A stretch of DNA of 64,000 nucleotides from Nereocystis luetkeana. Lineage: Eukaryota; Sar; Phaeophyceae; Laminariales; Laminariaceae. The notes under the pieces are model-generated. The model worked only from the letters and a program-made list of their open reading frames with translations. It did not search any database and had not been told where the DNA came from. The position numbers and the translations under genes are program-made. Each line of letters begins with the position of its first letter. Position 1 is the first letter of the stretch. The DNA is taken from positions 7,618,740 to 7,682,739 of the forward strand of contig JARUPZ010000003.1 in the NCBI GenBank assembly GCA_031213475.1, in the 5' to 3' direction. This document shows positions 1 to 9,503 of this stretch, in pieces.

Positions 1-11
1 ATTCAACACCC

Positions 12-117
12 TTAACCCTTCTAGGACTGCAGTCTCGTTTGGGGACAATTGGGGACAACTTACTAGGGATTAGACGGGTTTGTCACCAAAACGAGACTGC
101 AGCCGTAAGAGGGTTAA
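12..117. mobile_element. piggyBac-type MITE (family A), intact ends
   Basis: This 106-bp hairpin-like element is bounded by TTAA at 12-15 and 114-117. The inner ends start CCCTTCTAGGACTGCAG and finish CTGCAGCCGTAAGAGGG. Both arms contain a core like GTTTGGGGACAA / TTGTCACCAAAAC. A TTAA target with CCC...GGG ends is the hallmark of the piggyBac superfamily. There is no coding capacity, so it is a non-autonomous copy. Related copies lie near 7305, 13141, 18548, 23797, 54265, 54415 and 62621. Confidence 0.7.
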
Positions 118-427
118 GTGAAAAGGAGAAAAACGATATGAACGGCGCAAAAAAAAAACGGCCCAAAACCTGAATTTACACACAAATTCCGAGGCCCTGG
201 ACATGAAACCCTGAATAGAAACCCGAACAATAATAGCTACCTGGTACAGTATTTAATAATAGCTAGACCTAAAATGAGGCACGCGCCCTGAATGAATGCC
301 ACAAAATAGACCCCTACAGTGCTATCATAAGCCTGAAAATCAAGTTCCTGAATCATTGCCCTGAATGAACCACAGTCCTCAACCGAAGCCCTACACGAAA
401 AAAAGAACACAGGGCGCATTCGTAAGG
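118..427. other. gene-free stretch, no structure beyond one footprint-like motif
   Basis: No exon was recognised here. A TACCTGGTA palindrome lies at 238-246. The rest is A-rich sequence without clear repeats. Confidence 0.5.
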
Positions 428-886
428 GTATATATGCCCGGTCCTTACTCCGGGTGTTTTGGTGGGCGTACCGAAGTTACCAAGGTGTCGGGTGCCGGTA
501 CCGAGTTCATACCGAACCTTGATACCGGAGTGTTCGGTAGGGTATATATACCGGTACATACCCGGGGTATTTTGGTGGGCGTACCGAACTTACCGAGGTG
601 TCGGGTACCGGTACCGAGTTTATGGCGAACCTTAATACGGGAGTGATCGGTAGGGTGGTACTTACTCGGTATACTTTGGTGGGCACCGAGGTGTCGGGTG
701 CCGGTACCGAGTTCATACCGAACCTTAATACCGGAGTGATCGGTAGGGGTATATATACCGGTACATACCCGGGGTAATTTGGTGGGCGTACCGAACTTGC
801 CGAGGTGTCGGGTGCCGGTACCGAGTTCATACCGAACCTTAATACCGGAGTGATCGGCAGGGTGTTGAGGCCGTACCGAACCTTTT
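428..886. repeat. tandem minisatellite, about four degenerate units
   Basis: Units of roughly 85-120 bp repeat the phrase 'GTACCGAGTTCATACCGAAC' followed by 'TACCGGAGTGATCGGTAGGG' and, in three units, 'TATATACCGGTACATACCC'. The units are rich in TACCGG/CCGGTA palindromes. All reading frames across them are repeat shadows. The array lies upstream of the first recognisable WDHD1 exon, probably inside an intron. Confidence 0.75.
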
Positions 887-1134
887 ACCGAAGACCTCGG
901 GGGGGGGTGCTTACCGAGCGAACACCCCCGGTATGTGCCTCGGTACGTACCCTCTACTGTACCTACCGAACACGCTCTTGCGGAGTACCTCCGCCCCTGT
1001 TGATAGAGCAAACCCTGGACTGCTCACCCTAAGGTGAATCACGTGAAAACGAACCCGCATCCCAGAATGTGATCACATCCCTTGGACCACAGCCCTGTAT
1101 ATATGCACATAACTATACCTTTTTTTTTTCGCAG

Positions 1135-1287
1135 AGATGGAAGGCGTTTTGATGGCGCAACACGCCCAGCTGGACACCATGGTGGTGAAGCGCATCCAGC
1201 AAGCTTGCGCGAACGAGAACGCCGAACGCGCCATGGACCTTGCATCGCTGCTGAACCTCGAAAAAATCCTTCACCATCGCTATCAAG
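1135..1287 (+). CDS. WDHD1: WDHD1/Ctf4 replisome adaptor, internal exon (conserved C-terminal helical region)
   Basis: WDHD1 (yeast Ctf4, AND-1) is a nuclear replication-fork scaffold that links CMG helicase to DNA polymerase alpha. This exon follows a pyrimidine-rich acceptor ending at 1134 and stops before GTGATT at 1288. It encodes MAQHAQLDTMVVKRIQQAC, then ANENAERAMDLASLLNLEK. This matches the Ctf4 C-terminal pattern 'hydrophobic-I-x2-AC-x5-ERAhxLhxLL'. As written, the frame after LEK reads ILHHRYQ. If the A6 run at 1261-1266 had five A's it would read SFTIAIK, which is the family pattern (yeast has K-S-F-x-x-A-I-K-I-A), and the exon would end in phase 0 to match the next exon. An extra A, from sequencing error or mutation, is therefore likely. 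The start methionine and the WD40 part are outside the window. Confidence 0.78.
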
Positions 1288-1321
1288 GTGATTTTTTTTT
1301 CGGTTTGCGTGTTTGGGGTGG

Positions 1322-1381
<60 letters not shown>

Positions 1382-1420
1382 GGGGAGGGGGGGGGGGGGG
1401 GGGGGGGGGGGGGTGTACTC
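1288..1420. repeat. poly(G) runs in the intron
   Basis: The donor-side part of this intron holds two nearly unbroken G runs (about 1324-1378 and 1387-1412). They abut the poly(C)-tailed repeat on the minus strand at 1421. The true run lengths are doubtful. Confidence 0.8.
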
Positions 1421-1995
1421 GGTAGGAGAGGTGTGGGGGGCGGGAGGACGGGGGGAGGTGGGGGTGTACTCGATAGGAGACGTGTACTCGATCTCATGGA
1501 TGGCCGAAGTCGAATGACCGTAGGCCCTCGCAACCCTACAATGCCGGGACGGAGCATGTCGGGTTTTCACCGACCAGCAAATATTGCTTGCACCGAGCGC
1601 GAAGCGCCGTGAGGTGTCCGACGGGTCGCGTGAAGGGTGAGCTGCATCCCACCACGTAAGAACCGCTTGCGAGGCGGACTTGCATATGGATGACAGCTTC
1701 AATGAGTTATGTTATTTTCCGGTGTGTCTACTTCCAGAGACAGCAATGGGAGTACTATGTAGTTGCCTCTCGGGTGCCTTACCTTAAAACACTTACGTGA
1801 TAGGGCAATTCCACTTGTGCGGAATATAGGTTGTTCACCTCGCACAAATGATCTAATTCGACTACCAGCTGTGACCGACCGCGAAAAAAAAAAGAGAGAA
1901 ACGGTACGCTGGTTGTCTAGCTCAAGTAGTAAGCGGCGTGTTTTACAGCGGTGCGGTGTCGTTGCCAGCCCACGCCAACCCAACAATATATAATA
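1421..1995 (-). repeat. poly(C)-tailed dispersed repeat (family C), near full length
   Basis: Read on the minus strand, it starts near TATTATATATTGTTGGGTTGG. It passes through an oligo-T stretch and 'CGGTGAAAACCCGACATGCT', then 'GGGTTGCGAGGGCCTACGGT', and ends GAGTACAC followed by C-rich sequence and the C run at 1324-1412. It is the most complete minus-oriented copy of a family with about a dozen members here. No protein is encoded. The copy lies inside the WDHD1 intron. Confidence 0.75.
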
Positions 1996-2475
1996 AGGGA
2001 GGGGGAGGGGTCAAGGGTGTGCGGGGGATTGGAAATAAGGAGGCAGGAGGGGGGGGGGGGGGGGGGGCGGGGTAACTCGATGTCACTCATGGCCGTAGTC
2101 GTATGACCAGGGGGGGGGGGCGGAGAACTGTCTAATATTTCTTGTGTTGGATTTAAATCCCGAAGTTCCGACCTAACGAAGTATCGAACTTACGATGACA
2201 GTAGCAGTACTGCAGCCACGGGCGTGTGTTTCCGTCTCCGTGTTTGGAACAAAAGTTCCACGTATATGTCGAACATGGAAATCGTAAGCATCGATTAGAT
2301 TCTGTTGTTGGTCGACGGCGTGCACTATCGTACTCGTAGTCGGACCGGGTTGGAGCAGTATTGAGGACGGATCGAGTTTGATATCCCCCACTAATCCTAA
2401 GAATTGCTGTATCAAACCTGACGTCTCCGCCGTACTTTTTTTGCTTCCTTTTTTGGGTGTTTGTCGACCCGGCAG
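1996..2475. other. intron sequence with a short family C fragment
   Basis: A G run at about 2049-2068 is followed by a 40-bp minus-strand piece of the family C 3' end (about 2070-2110). The remainder shows no structure and ends in the acceptor GGCAG at 2471-2475. Confidence 0.55.
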
Positions 2476-2538
2476 GTGGCGAACCACCACGGGCTGACGT
2501 CGCTGGCGGCCAGTATGGAGGACGCCATGATCGCAAAG
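2476..2538 (+). CDS. WDHD1: WDHD1/Ctf4 exon, phase 0 to 0
   Basis: This 63-nt exon lies between acceptor CCCGGCAG and donor AAG|GTAAAA, an almost ideal 5' splice site. It encodes VANHHGLTSLAASMEDAMIAK split as VANHHGLTSL and AASMEDAMIAK (21 residues). In Ctf4 proteins the SF..AIK segment is followed by an 'hA-x-x-x-x-L-x-x-LA-x' helix, and this exon supplies it. It joins the preceding exon in phase 0 only if that exon's A run is shortened by one base. The splice sites and the family pattern both support the exon despite its small size. Confidence 0.75.
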
Positions 2539-3344
2539 GTAAAAAAAGAAGTGAACACGTTGTTTTGCCTGGTACTGTACTGTACTGTGCGGGGTGGATG
2601 CTAGCTTTGCTCTCACCGTTTTTGCTTCCGTGTTTGTTGCAGTATGCGTGAGTCTTGGTGCTGCTTGCGTTGTTGTTGTTGTTGTTGGAAGCTTCGTTGT
2701 CATTCTTATGTTTCTCCTCTCTTGTTTTTGTGTTTCGTGTTTTGTGTTTTTTGCTCGAGGTTACTATTAAGCAGCACGTACACATTTGTGCGTTTTGTTT
2801 GTGGTAATTTTGTTGTAGTGATTTTTTGGGCTTTTCGTTGAGTGCTTGTTTCGCGTTTTGCGGTTTTTGTTTAATCTTTTGTTTTCTTGTCTCTTCGCTT
2901 GTGTTCGTGTTTTTTGTTTTTGTCATATCAGTTTTTTTCGCGTGTTAACTTCCTTGTCGTTTTTTGTTTTGGTGAAATGCTGTGTTGTCGCGTTTTATTC
3001 CCACGTGTTTATGTTTTCCTCACGGAGTTATGGTGGTTTTGCTGGGTTTGCTGGGTTTTGTCCCTGTTTCTGATTTTGTTGTTGTTGTTGTCGTTGTTGT
3101 TGTTACCGTGTTTAATTTATTTTTGATGCTTCTGTCGTGGTTAGTCTGTCCTGTTTTTTTGTGTCTGTATACGTCACCTCTGGTATCATTATACATAGGC
3201 ACGTACGTGGTTGTTTTTCGTGTGTTTTCATGTATATATATACTGCTACTTCGTACGTCGGTGCGTGCTTTTTTTCTTTTACTTTTTTTATTTTGTGGCT
3301 GGTCTTCCGTCACCTTACACTCTCACACGAGCGGAGCTTTCGTT
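2539..3344. other. T-rich intron sequence
   Basis: This is a T/GT-rich stretch with many TTG and TTT words, starting at the GTAAAA donor. The long frames on either strand are compositional (Phe/Val/Leu or Lys/Thr). Nothing else was seen. Confidence 0.6.
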
Positions 3345-3760
3345 GTCGCCCCCTCCGCCACACCGGGAAATAAGTCAACTCATTGACACTGCTGCGATCC
3401 TCACGCAAAAATCCGCCTCACAAGCGGTTCTTGGTAAGATGCAGCAGCTCACCCTTCATGCGACTCGCCGGACACCTCGCGTTTCGCTTCGCGCCTGGTG
3501 CAAGCAATGCCTGCCTGGTCGGTGAAAAACCCCGACGTTCTCCGTCCCAGCACTTTGGAGATGTGAGGGTCTCTACGATCACACGGCTACGGCCATGCAT
3601 GATATCGAGTACACCCCGGCCCGCAAGCAATGTGTTGCCTGTGTGGTCGGTGAAAAATCCGACGTGCCCCGCCCCCTGGCATCGTAGGGATGCGACGGTT
3701 TAGTTATGTTTTTTACGACTACGGCCGTGCATGATATCACCCCCCCCCCCCCCCCCGCCC
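3345..3760 (+). repeat. family C repeat with an internal duplication, poly(C) 3' end
   Basis: The copy begins at 'CACACCGGGAAATAA', inside the consensus, and runs through the usual CGCTTCGCGC and CCCCGACGTTCTCC phrases. After 'CATGATATCGAGTACACC' near 3600-3618 it repeats the segment 'GCAAGCAATGTGTTGCCTG' to 'CATGATATCA', ending in C runs at 3739-3760. It is 5' truncated like most plus-strand copies. Confidence 0.7.
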
Positions 3761-3802
3761 CCCCCCGCTCGCCCGCCCCGCCCGCCCGCCCCCCCTCCAC
3801 AG

Positions 3803-3948
3803 TTCCGGTCTGAAGAGGAGGAAGACCATAACGATGAGGACGCTAACGATAACGAGGAGTGGATGGGTGGGAGGCATCCTTCCGGGGGGGTCAGGGACCG
3901 GGACAGCAACGACCTTGGACCCCTCGATCGCGCGAGGCTTCTGCAATC
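3803..3948 (+). CDS. WDHD1: WDHD1/Ctf4 exon encoding the acidic linker
   Basis: The acceptor CCTCCACAG follows a long C/T tract, and the donor is CAATC|GTGAGT. The exon enters in phase 0 and leaves in phase 2. It encodes FRSEEEEDHNDEDANDNEE, then WMGGRHPSGG and a mixed-charge stretch ending RARLLQ. WDHD1 orthologues have an acidic, disordered linker after the helical C-terminal domain, so this exon is in the expected place. The sequence itself is too simple to identify alone. The call rests on order, splice sites and phase. Confidence 0.62.
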
Positions 3949-4797
3949 GTGAGTTAACACTCTTCCCCGCGCCAATCACAGTGTCTACCTGGCTTGAAGG
4001 CTATGATGATGTGGGACGCGGGCTGGGGTGGGCCGCGGGTAGGGTGGGGGTGGACTCGCTGGGGGATGGGGGGGGGGGGGGCGAGAAGGATGGAGGGCAG
4101 GGTAGGTGCAGTTGAATCGTTTGCAGGTGGTGTGGGGTGGGGCGACTGCACGTGGTGTGGTGTGGGGTGGTGTTGTGTTGGTGTTGGTGTTGTGTGGGGT
4201 GGGATGGGGGTGGGGTGGGGCTAGGCCTTTCCTCATGCATTTTGTGTTTCGGTCTGTGCCGTGCTCGGTGTGTTTTGGGTCGTTTTTCGTGTGTGTACAA
4301 TGCGGGTTGCCCGTGTCTCGGCGTCTTGTGTGATTGTGTCTCTTGTGGTATTTGGTGGGTCTGTGTATTGTGTTGTGTTGTGCTGTGCTGTGCTGTGCTG
4401 TGTTGTGTTTGTGTTGTGTCTGTCTGTGCTTGTCTCGTGTTTTGCGTCTGTGTGCGTCTTGTGTGTTGTGTCTGCATGTGTTGCGATTTTTCGTGCCTCC
4501 GATATATCCTTGTGACTGAATACGTGTTTTTCCGCATCTCTGCGCCCGCGCTGTGTCTCGTGTTCTGCTATATATACTGTTCCTTGGATGAAGAGCTATC
4601 CGAACGAACATACATAACCCCCCGCTCCTTGGGATAAAGAGCTATCCGAGCGAACATACATAACCCCCCGCTCCTTGGGATGATGAGCTATCCGAGCGAA
4701 CTTACATAACCCCCGCCCGTTCCCCAAAACGAATGAACCAACGCACGGACGAACTAACGAACCTTTTGCGCACATGATCGCGCTCGGTCACGCGCAG
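3949..4797. other. intron with GT-rich stretch and 46-bp tandem repeat
   Basis: About 4010-4470 is G/T-rich on the plus strand (repeated TGGGGTGG and TGTTGTG words). Its A/C-rich complement gives artificial His/Thr frames. From about 4573 to 4712 a 46-bp unit, 'CCTTGGGATAAAGAGCTATC' followed by 'CGAGCGAACATACATAACCC', is repeated three times. The intron ends in the acceptor CACGCGCAG at 4797. Confidence 0.65.
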
Positions 4798-5159
4798 GAA
4801 ACCCGCCGGTGCCGAAAGCAACGACAACGTCAACGTCAACGATGAAAACGGGGGCGGCGTGACCCTTGATGACGCTCTCGCCGTCGACAGCGATGCCGAG
4901 GGAATTAGGCAGTTCCGGGGAGGGTGGTGGTGGTGGTGGTGGTGGGGGCAAGAGGAGCTTGGAGCGCGGCAGCGTCGGGAGGGGGGAGGGGGGGTGCTGC
5001 AGGAGATAGCGAGGAAGGGAGAGAAGGGGGGGGGTGGAGGAGCAGGAGGAAGAGGAGGAGGAGGCGCAGGAGGAAATGGCAGCGCCAGCAGCATCAGCGC
5101 CGAGAAATCCGTTCGCACGCGGAGCGACGTTCTCTTCTCCGCCGCGGAAGAAGCGCAAG
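4798..5159 (+). CDS. WDHD1: WDHD1/Ctf4 exon: acidic tail with NPF motif and basic NLS-like motif
   Basis: It enters in phase 2, matching the previous donor. It begins KPAGAESNDNVNVNDENGGG, continues through VTLDDALAVDSDAEGIRQF, and meets a (TGG)n tract at 4923-4944. After a run of nine G's (5026-5034) another frame becomes the sensible one: EEQEEEEEEEAQEE, then APRNPFARGATFSS, then PPRKKRK before a possible donor at 5160. RNPF recalls the NPF motif in the WDHD1 tail, and PPRKKRK resembles a classic nuclear localisation signal. Shortening the G run by one base would join the two frames. Alternatively an unrecognised intron lies at the TGG tract. If translation reads on past 5159 it soon stops, so this may be the last exon. 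Confidence 0.5.
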
Positions 5160-5610
5160 GTGGGCATGGGGAGGGGAGTGGGGGGGGGGGAGTGAGGTGG
5201 AGTTGAACGACAGCAAGGGAGGCAATCACTGAGCCGTCCAAGTACTGTACCGTCCTTCCTTTGCCTCGCCTTGCCTTTGCCTTGCCTTGCCTTGGATTTC
5301 GCCCCTCTCTCTGGTCATACGACCACGACCATGCATGATATAGAATACGCCGCCCGCCCCCCCCCCCCTCTGCCTCCCACCACCTCCACCACCACCACCA
5401 CCACCACCACCACCACCACCACCACTGTCATCACCAAACACCACCACCACCAACGTCAACAACACCAACAACAACAACATCACCAGCACCAACACCAATT
5501 CCACAATGAATGCGAACGCCCTACCAACACCAACCAGCTGCATTGTTCAACTAGCAGCAGCTATTACAGCGCTCTTACCTTAGCCCCATCTCTGCTCCTC
5601 GAAACCTACC
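5160..5610. other. post-exon sequence with C-rich and CAC repeats
   Basis: It contains CCTTG/CCTTTG repeats (5255-5295), a family C 3'-end fragment (about 5313-5350, 'GGTCATACGACCACGACC'), and a (CAC)n tract at about 5386-5424 running into CAA/CAC words. No exon was recognised. Confidence 0.55.
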
Positions 5611-5710
5611 NNNNNNNNNNNNNNNNNNNNNNNNNNNNNNNNNNNNNNNNNNNNNNNNNNNNNNNNNNNNNNNNNNNNNNNNNNNNNNNNNNNNNNNNNN
5701 NNNNNNNNNN
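5611..5710. other. assembly gap (100 N)
   Basis: One hundred N characters. The round number suggests a scaffold gap of unknown true size. Confidence 0.99.
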
Positions 5711-6168
5711 AGAGTGCCTGCGCATAATATTTTTTCTTGTGTTTACTACGTGATTACCGTTTGGTTCCTCGGGTCGCGAGGTCCAGAGCGTTTCGCACCA
5801 TGACCGTCGAGTTTCTCTTTATGACCTTTAGGTTGTGTCGTGCGATGGTCATGGGCGGGGGGCTGGTGGGAGGGAAGCGGGGGGGAGGGGGGCGGCTAAA
5901 AGGGGAAAAGCGGCGCGATTTTTTAGTGGGGTGACGGGTGGACGAGTCATCGACGGCGTGGACGCCGGAAGTTTTTTGTTGTTGGTGCTGTTGTGTTCTC
6001 TGGGGTGCTATTAATAGTGAAGTTTGTCTTTGACGGCATGGCGGTATGGGCTACTGTTGGTGTAGGTGCTGCTCTGCGGACGTTTTGCACGTATGATACT
6101 ATTAAAAAAAGCGCAGCGAAGAAGCAAGAAGACCCCGTCGTTCTCCACCACACGACTATTAATAACTG
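5711..6168. other. intergenic sequence, nothing recognised
   Basis: No repeats or exons stand out apart from a G-rich patch near 5856-5900 and TATTAATA motifs near 6000 and 6160. Confidence 0.5.
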
Positions 6169-6273
6169 TTACGGGGAGCCATAGTTAACAGGACCAAATA
6201 TTATTCGTAAAAATGGCAAATATATGGGTTTTTATGTATACCATAGGTCCTATTAACTATGGTCCCCCCGTAA
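6169..6273. mobile_element. TA-flanked hairpin MITE (family B)
   Basis: Ends TTACGGGGAGCCATAG and CTATGGTCCCCCCGTAA are inverted repeats. The interior carries 'ACCAAATATTATTCGTAAAA' and 'TGTATACCATAGGTCC'. It is about 105 bp with no coding capacity. Family B copies are usually flanked by TA. Confidence 0.8.
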
Positions 6274-7088
6274 TAGTAAAAACGAGAAGAAGAGGGCTTC
6301 AAGGAAGTCAGGGTAGTGTACTACTTAGTAGTGATGCTGGCTGGGTGTTGCTGCCGCTGCTACGGCTTAGAGCGCTACAATCGAGCACACCTACGTACAG
6401 CAGGAAGACGCGCTGCTTCTGGTTGGTGCCGCTCACGGTTCATGACGACTTGTTTCGTTTTCACGTCCGATGGTGGCACTTAGGGTCACTCTTGTCGGAG
6501 AGCTTTTCCCCCATATTTTCGACCTTTTTTTCGCGCAATTTTTCAATCTTCCTGTCCCCCCCCCCCCCCCCCCCCCATTTTTTTTTTTTGTGAAATTACA
6601 CATTTTTTTTATTATATCATGCGATAGGCAAAAAAAGGGGTATACACGCCGCATGAATATATCATGCGATAGGCAAAATAGGGGGTATACATGTATTATA
6701 TACATGGTACCTTCTTCGGGCCCAACCATAGTACGAGTATACCTGGTAGATCCTCTGATTGTGGCGCGGGTTTGTTCTCAACTGAGGCAAATTATATCTT
6801 CTGATGATATTTCTCGTAACAGCATACCAGGTACCTGATATTCGTAACTATACAACTACTACTACTAATACTACTAATACTATTATACAGTCTGTACGCC
6901 TGCGTACGAAAACTTTGCCCGAGCAATCTCTTGATCGGGTGGGTGGCGCAATGTGACGGGCAACAAATACAGTGCTGCACCTACAGCAGTAACTACTGCT
7001 ACATTTTTGGGAGCCTGAGAAAACTCAGGTACTTTTAATACCACTACTCTGTACTTACTTGCTACTATTAAATACTCTACTACTAATA
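6274..7088. other. intergenic, partial family D end, C run and 55-bp duplication
   Basis: Near 6480-6510 the phrase AGGGTCACTCTTGTCGGAGAG matches one end of the 240-bp TIR family at 24858 and 38708; the copy is interrupted by poly(C) at about 6557-6576. At about 6610-6692 a unit 'ATATCATGCGATAGGCAAAA' is present twice. TACCWGGTA motifs lie at 6740 and 6825. Confidence 0.55.
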
Positions 7089-7190
7089 TTACGGGGGACC
7101 ATAGTTAATAGGACCTGTGGTTTACAATAAAACCTATATATTTCAACATTTCTACTAACAATATTTGGTCCTATTAACTATGGTCCCTCA
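7089..7190. mobile_element. family B MITE
   Basis: It starts TTACGGGGGACCATAGTTAA and ends TATTTGGTCCTATTAACTAT followed by GGTCCCT; the last few bases of the right end are eroded. Confidence 0.75.
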
Positions 7191-7304
7191 AAACTGTGGC
7201 ATGAATCGAATGACTGCTTGCTGCTGCTGCATACCCATGGCACATTTTGCCTTGGTTCCCCTGACGCTGAATAGATAAGTATTAATTAATAGGTTATGGA
7301 TCCA

Positions 7305-7431
7305 TTTAGAACTAACTGCAGTATCGTTTCAGTTTAAGTATGCTATATCATCGTATACTCGTAGACAAATTCCAAAAAAAGTCGTTTGCCCCCCAAAACG
7401 GGACTGGACTGCAGCCCTAAAAAGGTTAGGT
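7305..7431. mobile_element. degenerate family A (piggyBac-type) MITE
   Basis: The right arm, CCCCAAAACGGGACTGGACT then GCAGCCCTAAAAAGG, is clear. The left arm (ACTGCAGTATCGTTTCAGTT) is diverged and the TTAA flanks are lost. Confidence 0.5.
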
Positions 7432-7500
7432 ATAGGTAGGATAGAAAAAAGCGAGCAAATACGAAGAAAGAGAGAGATAAAAGGGATAAGGGAAAAAAAG

Positions 7501-8487
7501 CAGGGATGCGTATTTCCTCACCCGGAACCCAAAAATTTCCGGGAAACAGCCTTTTTCAGCTTTTCCAAAAAATTTCCCCTATTTCCTCTCGTTCGAGGAA
7601 AAAAAGGCGTAATTTTGGGGGGGGGACAAAAAATATCATCCCCGGGTGGCCCATGCACTACATAAAGCACAAGTATAAGATTCGTTCAGGCCTTCGGACA
7701 GACATTTTCGATCATTTTCACTCTACCGGCACCAGGTGCACAGCAGTAGTAGCAGTTGCGCACAATGCAAGTACTTTAGTAAATGTTCATCGGTTTCAGT
7801 TGATTTTTAATTGTTCATGTCCTCGTTGATTTCGTCCTGCAGCAATTTGATACTGGAATAGTAGGACTACTGCCGTAGTACTGATAGCGATCTCTCATGT
7901 ACGAATATACTTATGATATGTCGCGAGGTAAATCAGCAACACAAAGCGCAAAGCAGGAAGTGAGCAGTTACAGCAGTGCGCTGCTTCGTACGCGTGTAGC
8001 GATCGCGACCTTATCCGCGACTAGAAACTGTAAACATGGACGCTGGACGCCTCAACGAAATCCCAGCGTCCCAGCTGCATCTGCGCCGAGTTCACCCTTT
8101 CCATTCGAATATGTCAGCTCATATATATGATTATATTTTATATTGTAAGCGCGGTGCGGTGCTCTTCGTAGCTCTGGGGCTGGCCATCGGATAAATCGAC
8201 GACGGCGCTACGCCTGAACGCCATAGTATGCTACTCCGTCACAACGACACACAGCTGTTGTGTCCTGCGTGTGGCGTAGCTCTCGGTTGCCTGTGGGCGC
8301 CTACGTAGCGCTCTGCTCTGCTGCACAGCTTAGCAGCGTTTGAAAAAAAAAACGGGGGTTTCCATTCTATATGGAGGCGTTATTTGCCCGGGGATAGGGG
8401 ACGCAAAGAATTTCCTCTGAAAAATATTATTACCTCGAGCCCTATTAATTTCGGGTAATTACCGCTACCGGGAAATACGCATCCCTG
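7501..8487. mobile_element. complete non-autonomous hAT-type element
   Basis: The 17-bp terminal inverted repeats are CAGGGATGCGTATTTCC (7501-7517) and GGAAATACGCATCCCTG (8471-8487). The 8-bp sequence AAAAAAAG occurs immediately before (7493-7500) and after (8488-8495), which is the target-site duplication length of hAT elements. The CAGGG start also fits hAT. No transposase frame was found in the 987 bp, so it was mobilised in trans. The intact duplication argues for a fairly young insertion. Confidence 0.82.
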
Positions 8488-8504
8488 AAAAAAAGCAAGC
8501 GGTC

Positions 8505-8512
8505 AATCAATC

Positions 8513-8575
<63 letters not shown>

Positions 8576-8800
8576 AACAACAACAAAAACAACAACGACA
8601 ACCATGTATCCTGATGTGAAATGTGAAACCGACAACCAGAACAAAAAAAGTGAAACGCACGAATGGACGACGAACGGGCGAACGAACGAACGAACGAACG
8701 AACGAACGAACGAACGAACGAACGAAAGAAAACGAACGGACGCACGAACACAGGCGAACGAACGAAACGGGGACGGGAGTACGGACGAGCCGGCGAACGG
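8505..8800. repeat. (ATCA)n and (AACG)n microsatellites
   Basis: ATCA repeats run about 8505-8573 and GAAC/AACG repeats about 8669-8728. The Arg/Thr/Asn-rich frames over them are artefacts of the repeats. Confidence 0.85.
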
Positions 8801-9373
8801 AGACGAACGGACGAACAAACGCACGAGTTAATACTTCAGTAGTAGTGGAGGAGTGGTCAAATAAATGTAGCTACGAATTCACGCGCTCTGAGTTCCGAGT
8901 GGCTCGGTATATGCTGAGGTCCGCAGATCTCGGAATATGTAATACCAGGTATACAGCAGTACCACGGTTGTATTAAAAAGGACAAAGAGCGGCCCACCAT
9001 CCACCCACGTTTTTCCCGCCCGATTCTGGTCGTTTTTTTTTGGTCCGGGTTTGGATCAGGGTTTAGGGTAAGGCCAGGGGTTTTGGGTTGTTGTGGGTGC
9101 ACGCCCGTACCTTGATCCCACCAGGAAGGAAGCAGTCAGTGCTTCCTAGCCTGAAAAGGCGAAAAGAGCCTTTTGTACCCCAACAAGACTCAATCACTAT
9201 CAAGGTGTGTCCACCGCTCAGTTATAAGCATGTATGTATGTAGTGACAGTGACAGGTAATACCACTATTAATACTGTAACTAAATACCTGGTAGGCCCTA
9301 AAATGAAAACTAAACTCAATCCTCGTCGCTACCAACGGCCGATTATAAGTTTGAAGAACAGCTATGAATACTA
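8801..9373. other. intergenic, nothing recognised
   Basis: Only footprint-like motifs stand out: TACCAGGTA at 8943, TACAGCAGTA at 8952 and TACCTGGTA at 9285. Confidence 0.5.
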
Positions 9374-9503
9374 TTCCGGGGGGCCATGATAGTAAATAGG
9401 ACCTACGTTAGATACAAAAACCTACCAGGTACATATTTTGCTACTTTTACCAACAACATACCAGGTATAATATATGGTCCTATTTACTATGGTCCCCCCT
9501 ACC
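9374..9503. mobile_element. family B MITE carrying two TACCAGGTA insertions
   Basis: Ends 'TTCCGGGGGGCCATGATAGT' and 'TTTACTATGGTCCCCCC' mark a family B copy longer than its relatives. Two TACCAGGTA words, at 9423 and 9459, sit where other copies have a plain TA (CCTATATATTT and AACAATATTTGG). Confidence 0.7.

Noticed and set aside
1039-1702. Pro- or Gly-rich proteins across 1039-1702
   Set aside because: They are produced by poly(G) runs and the family C repeat.
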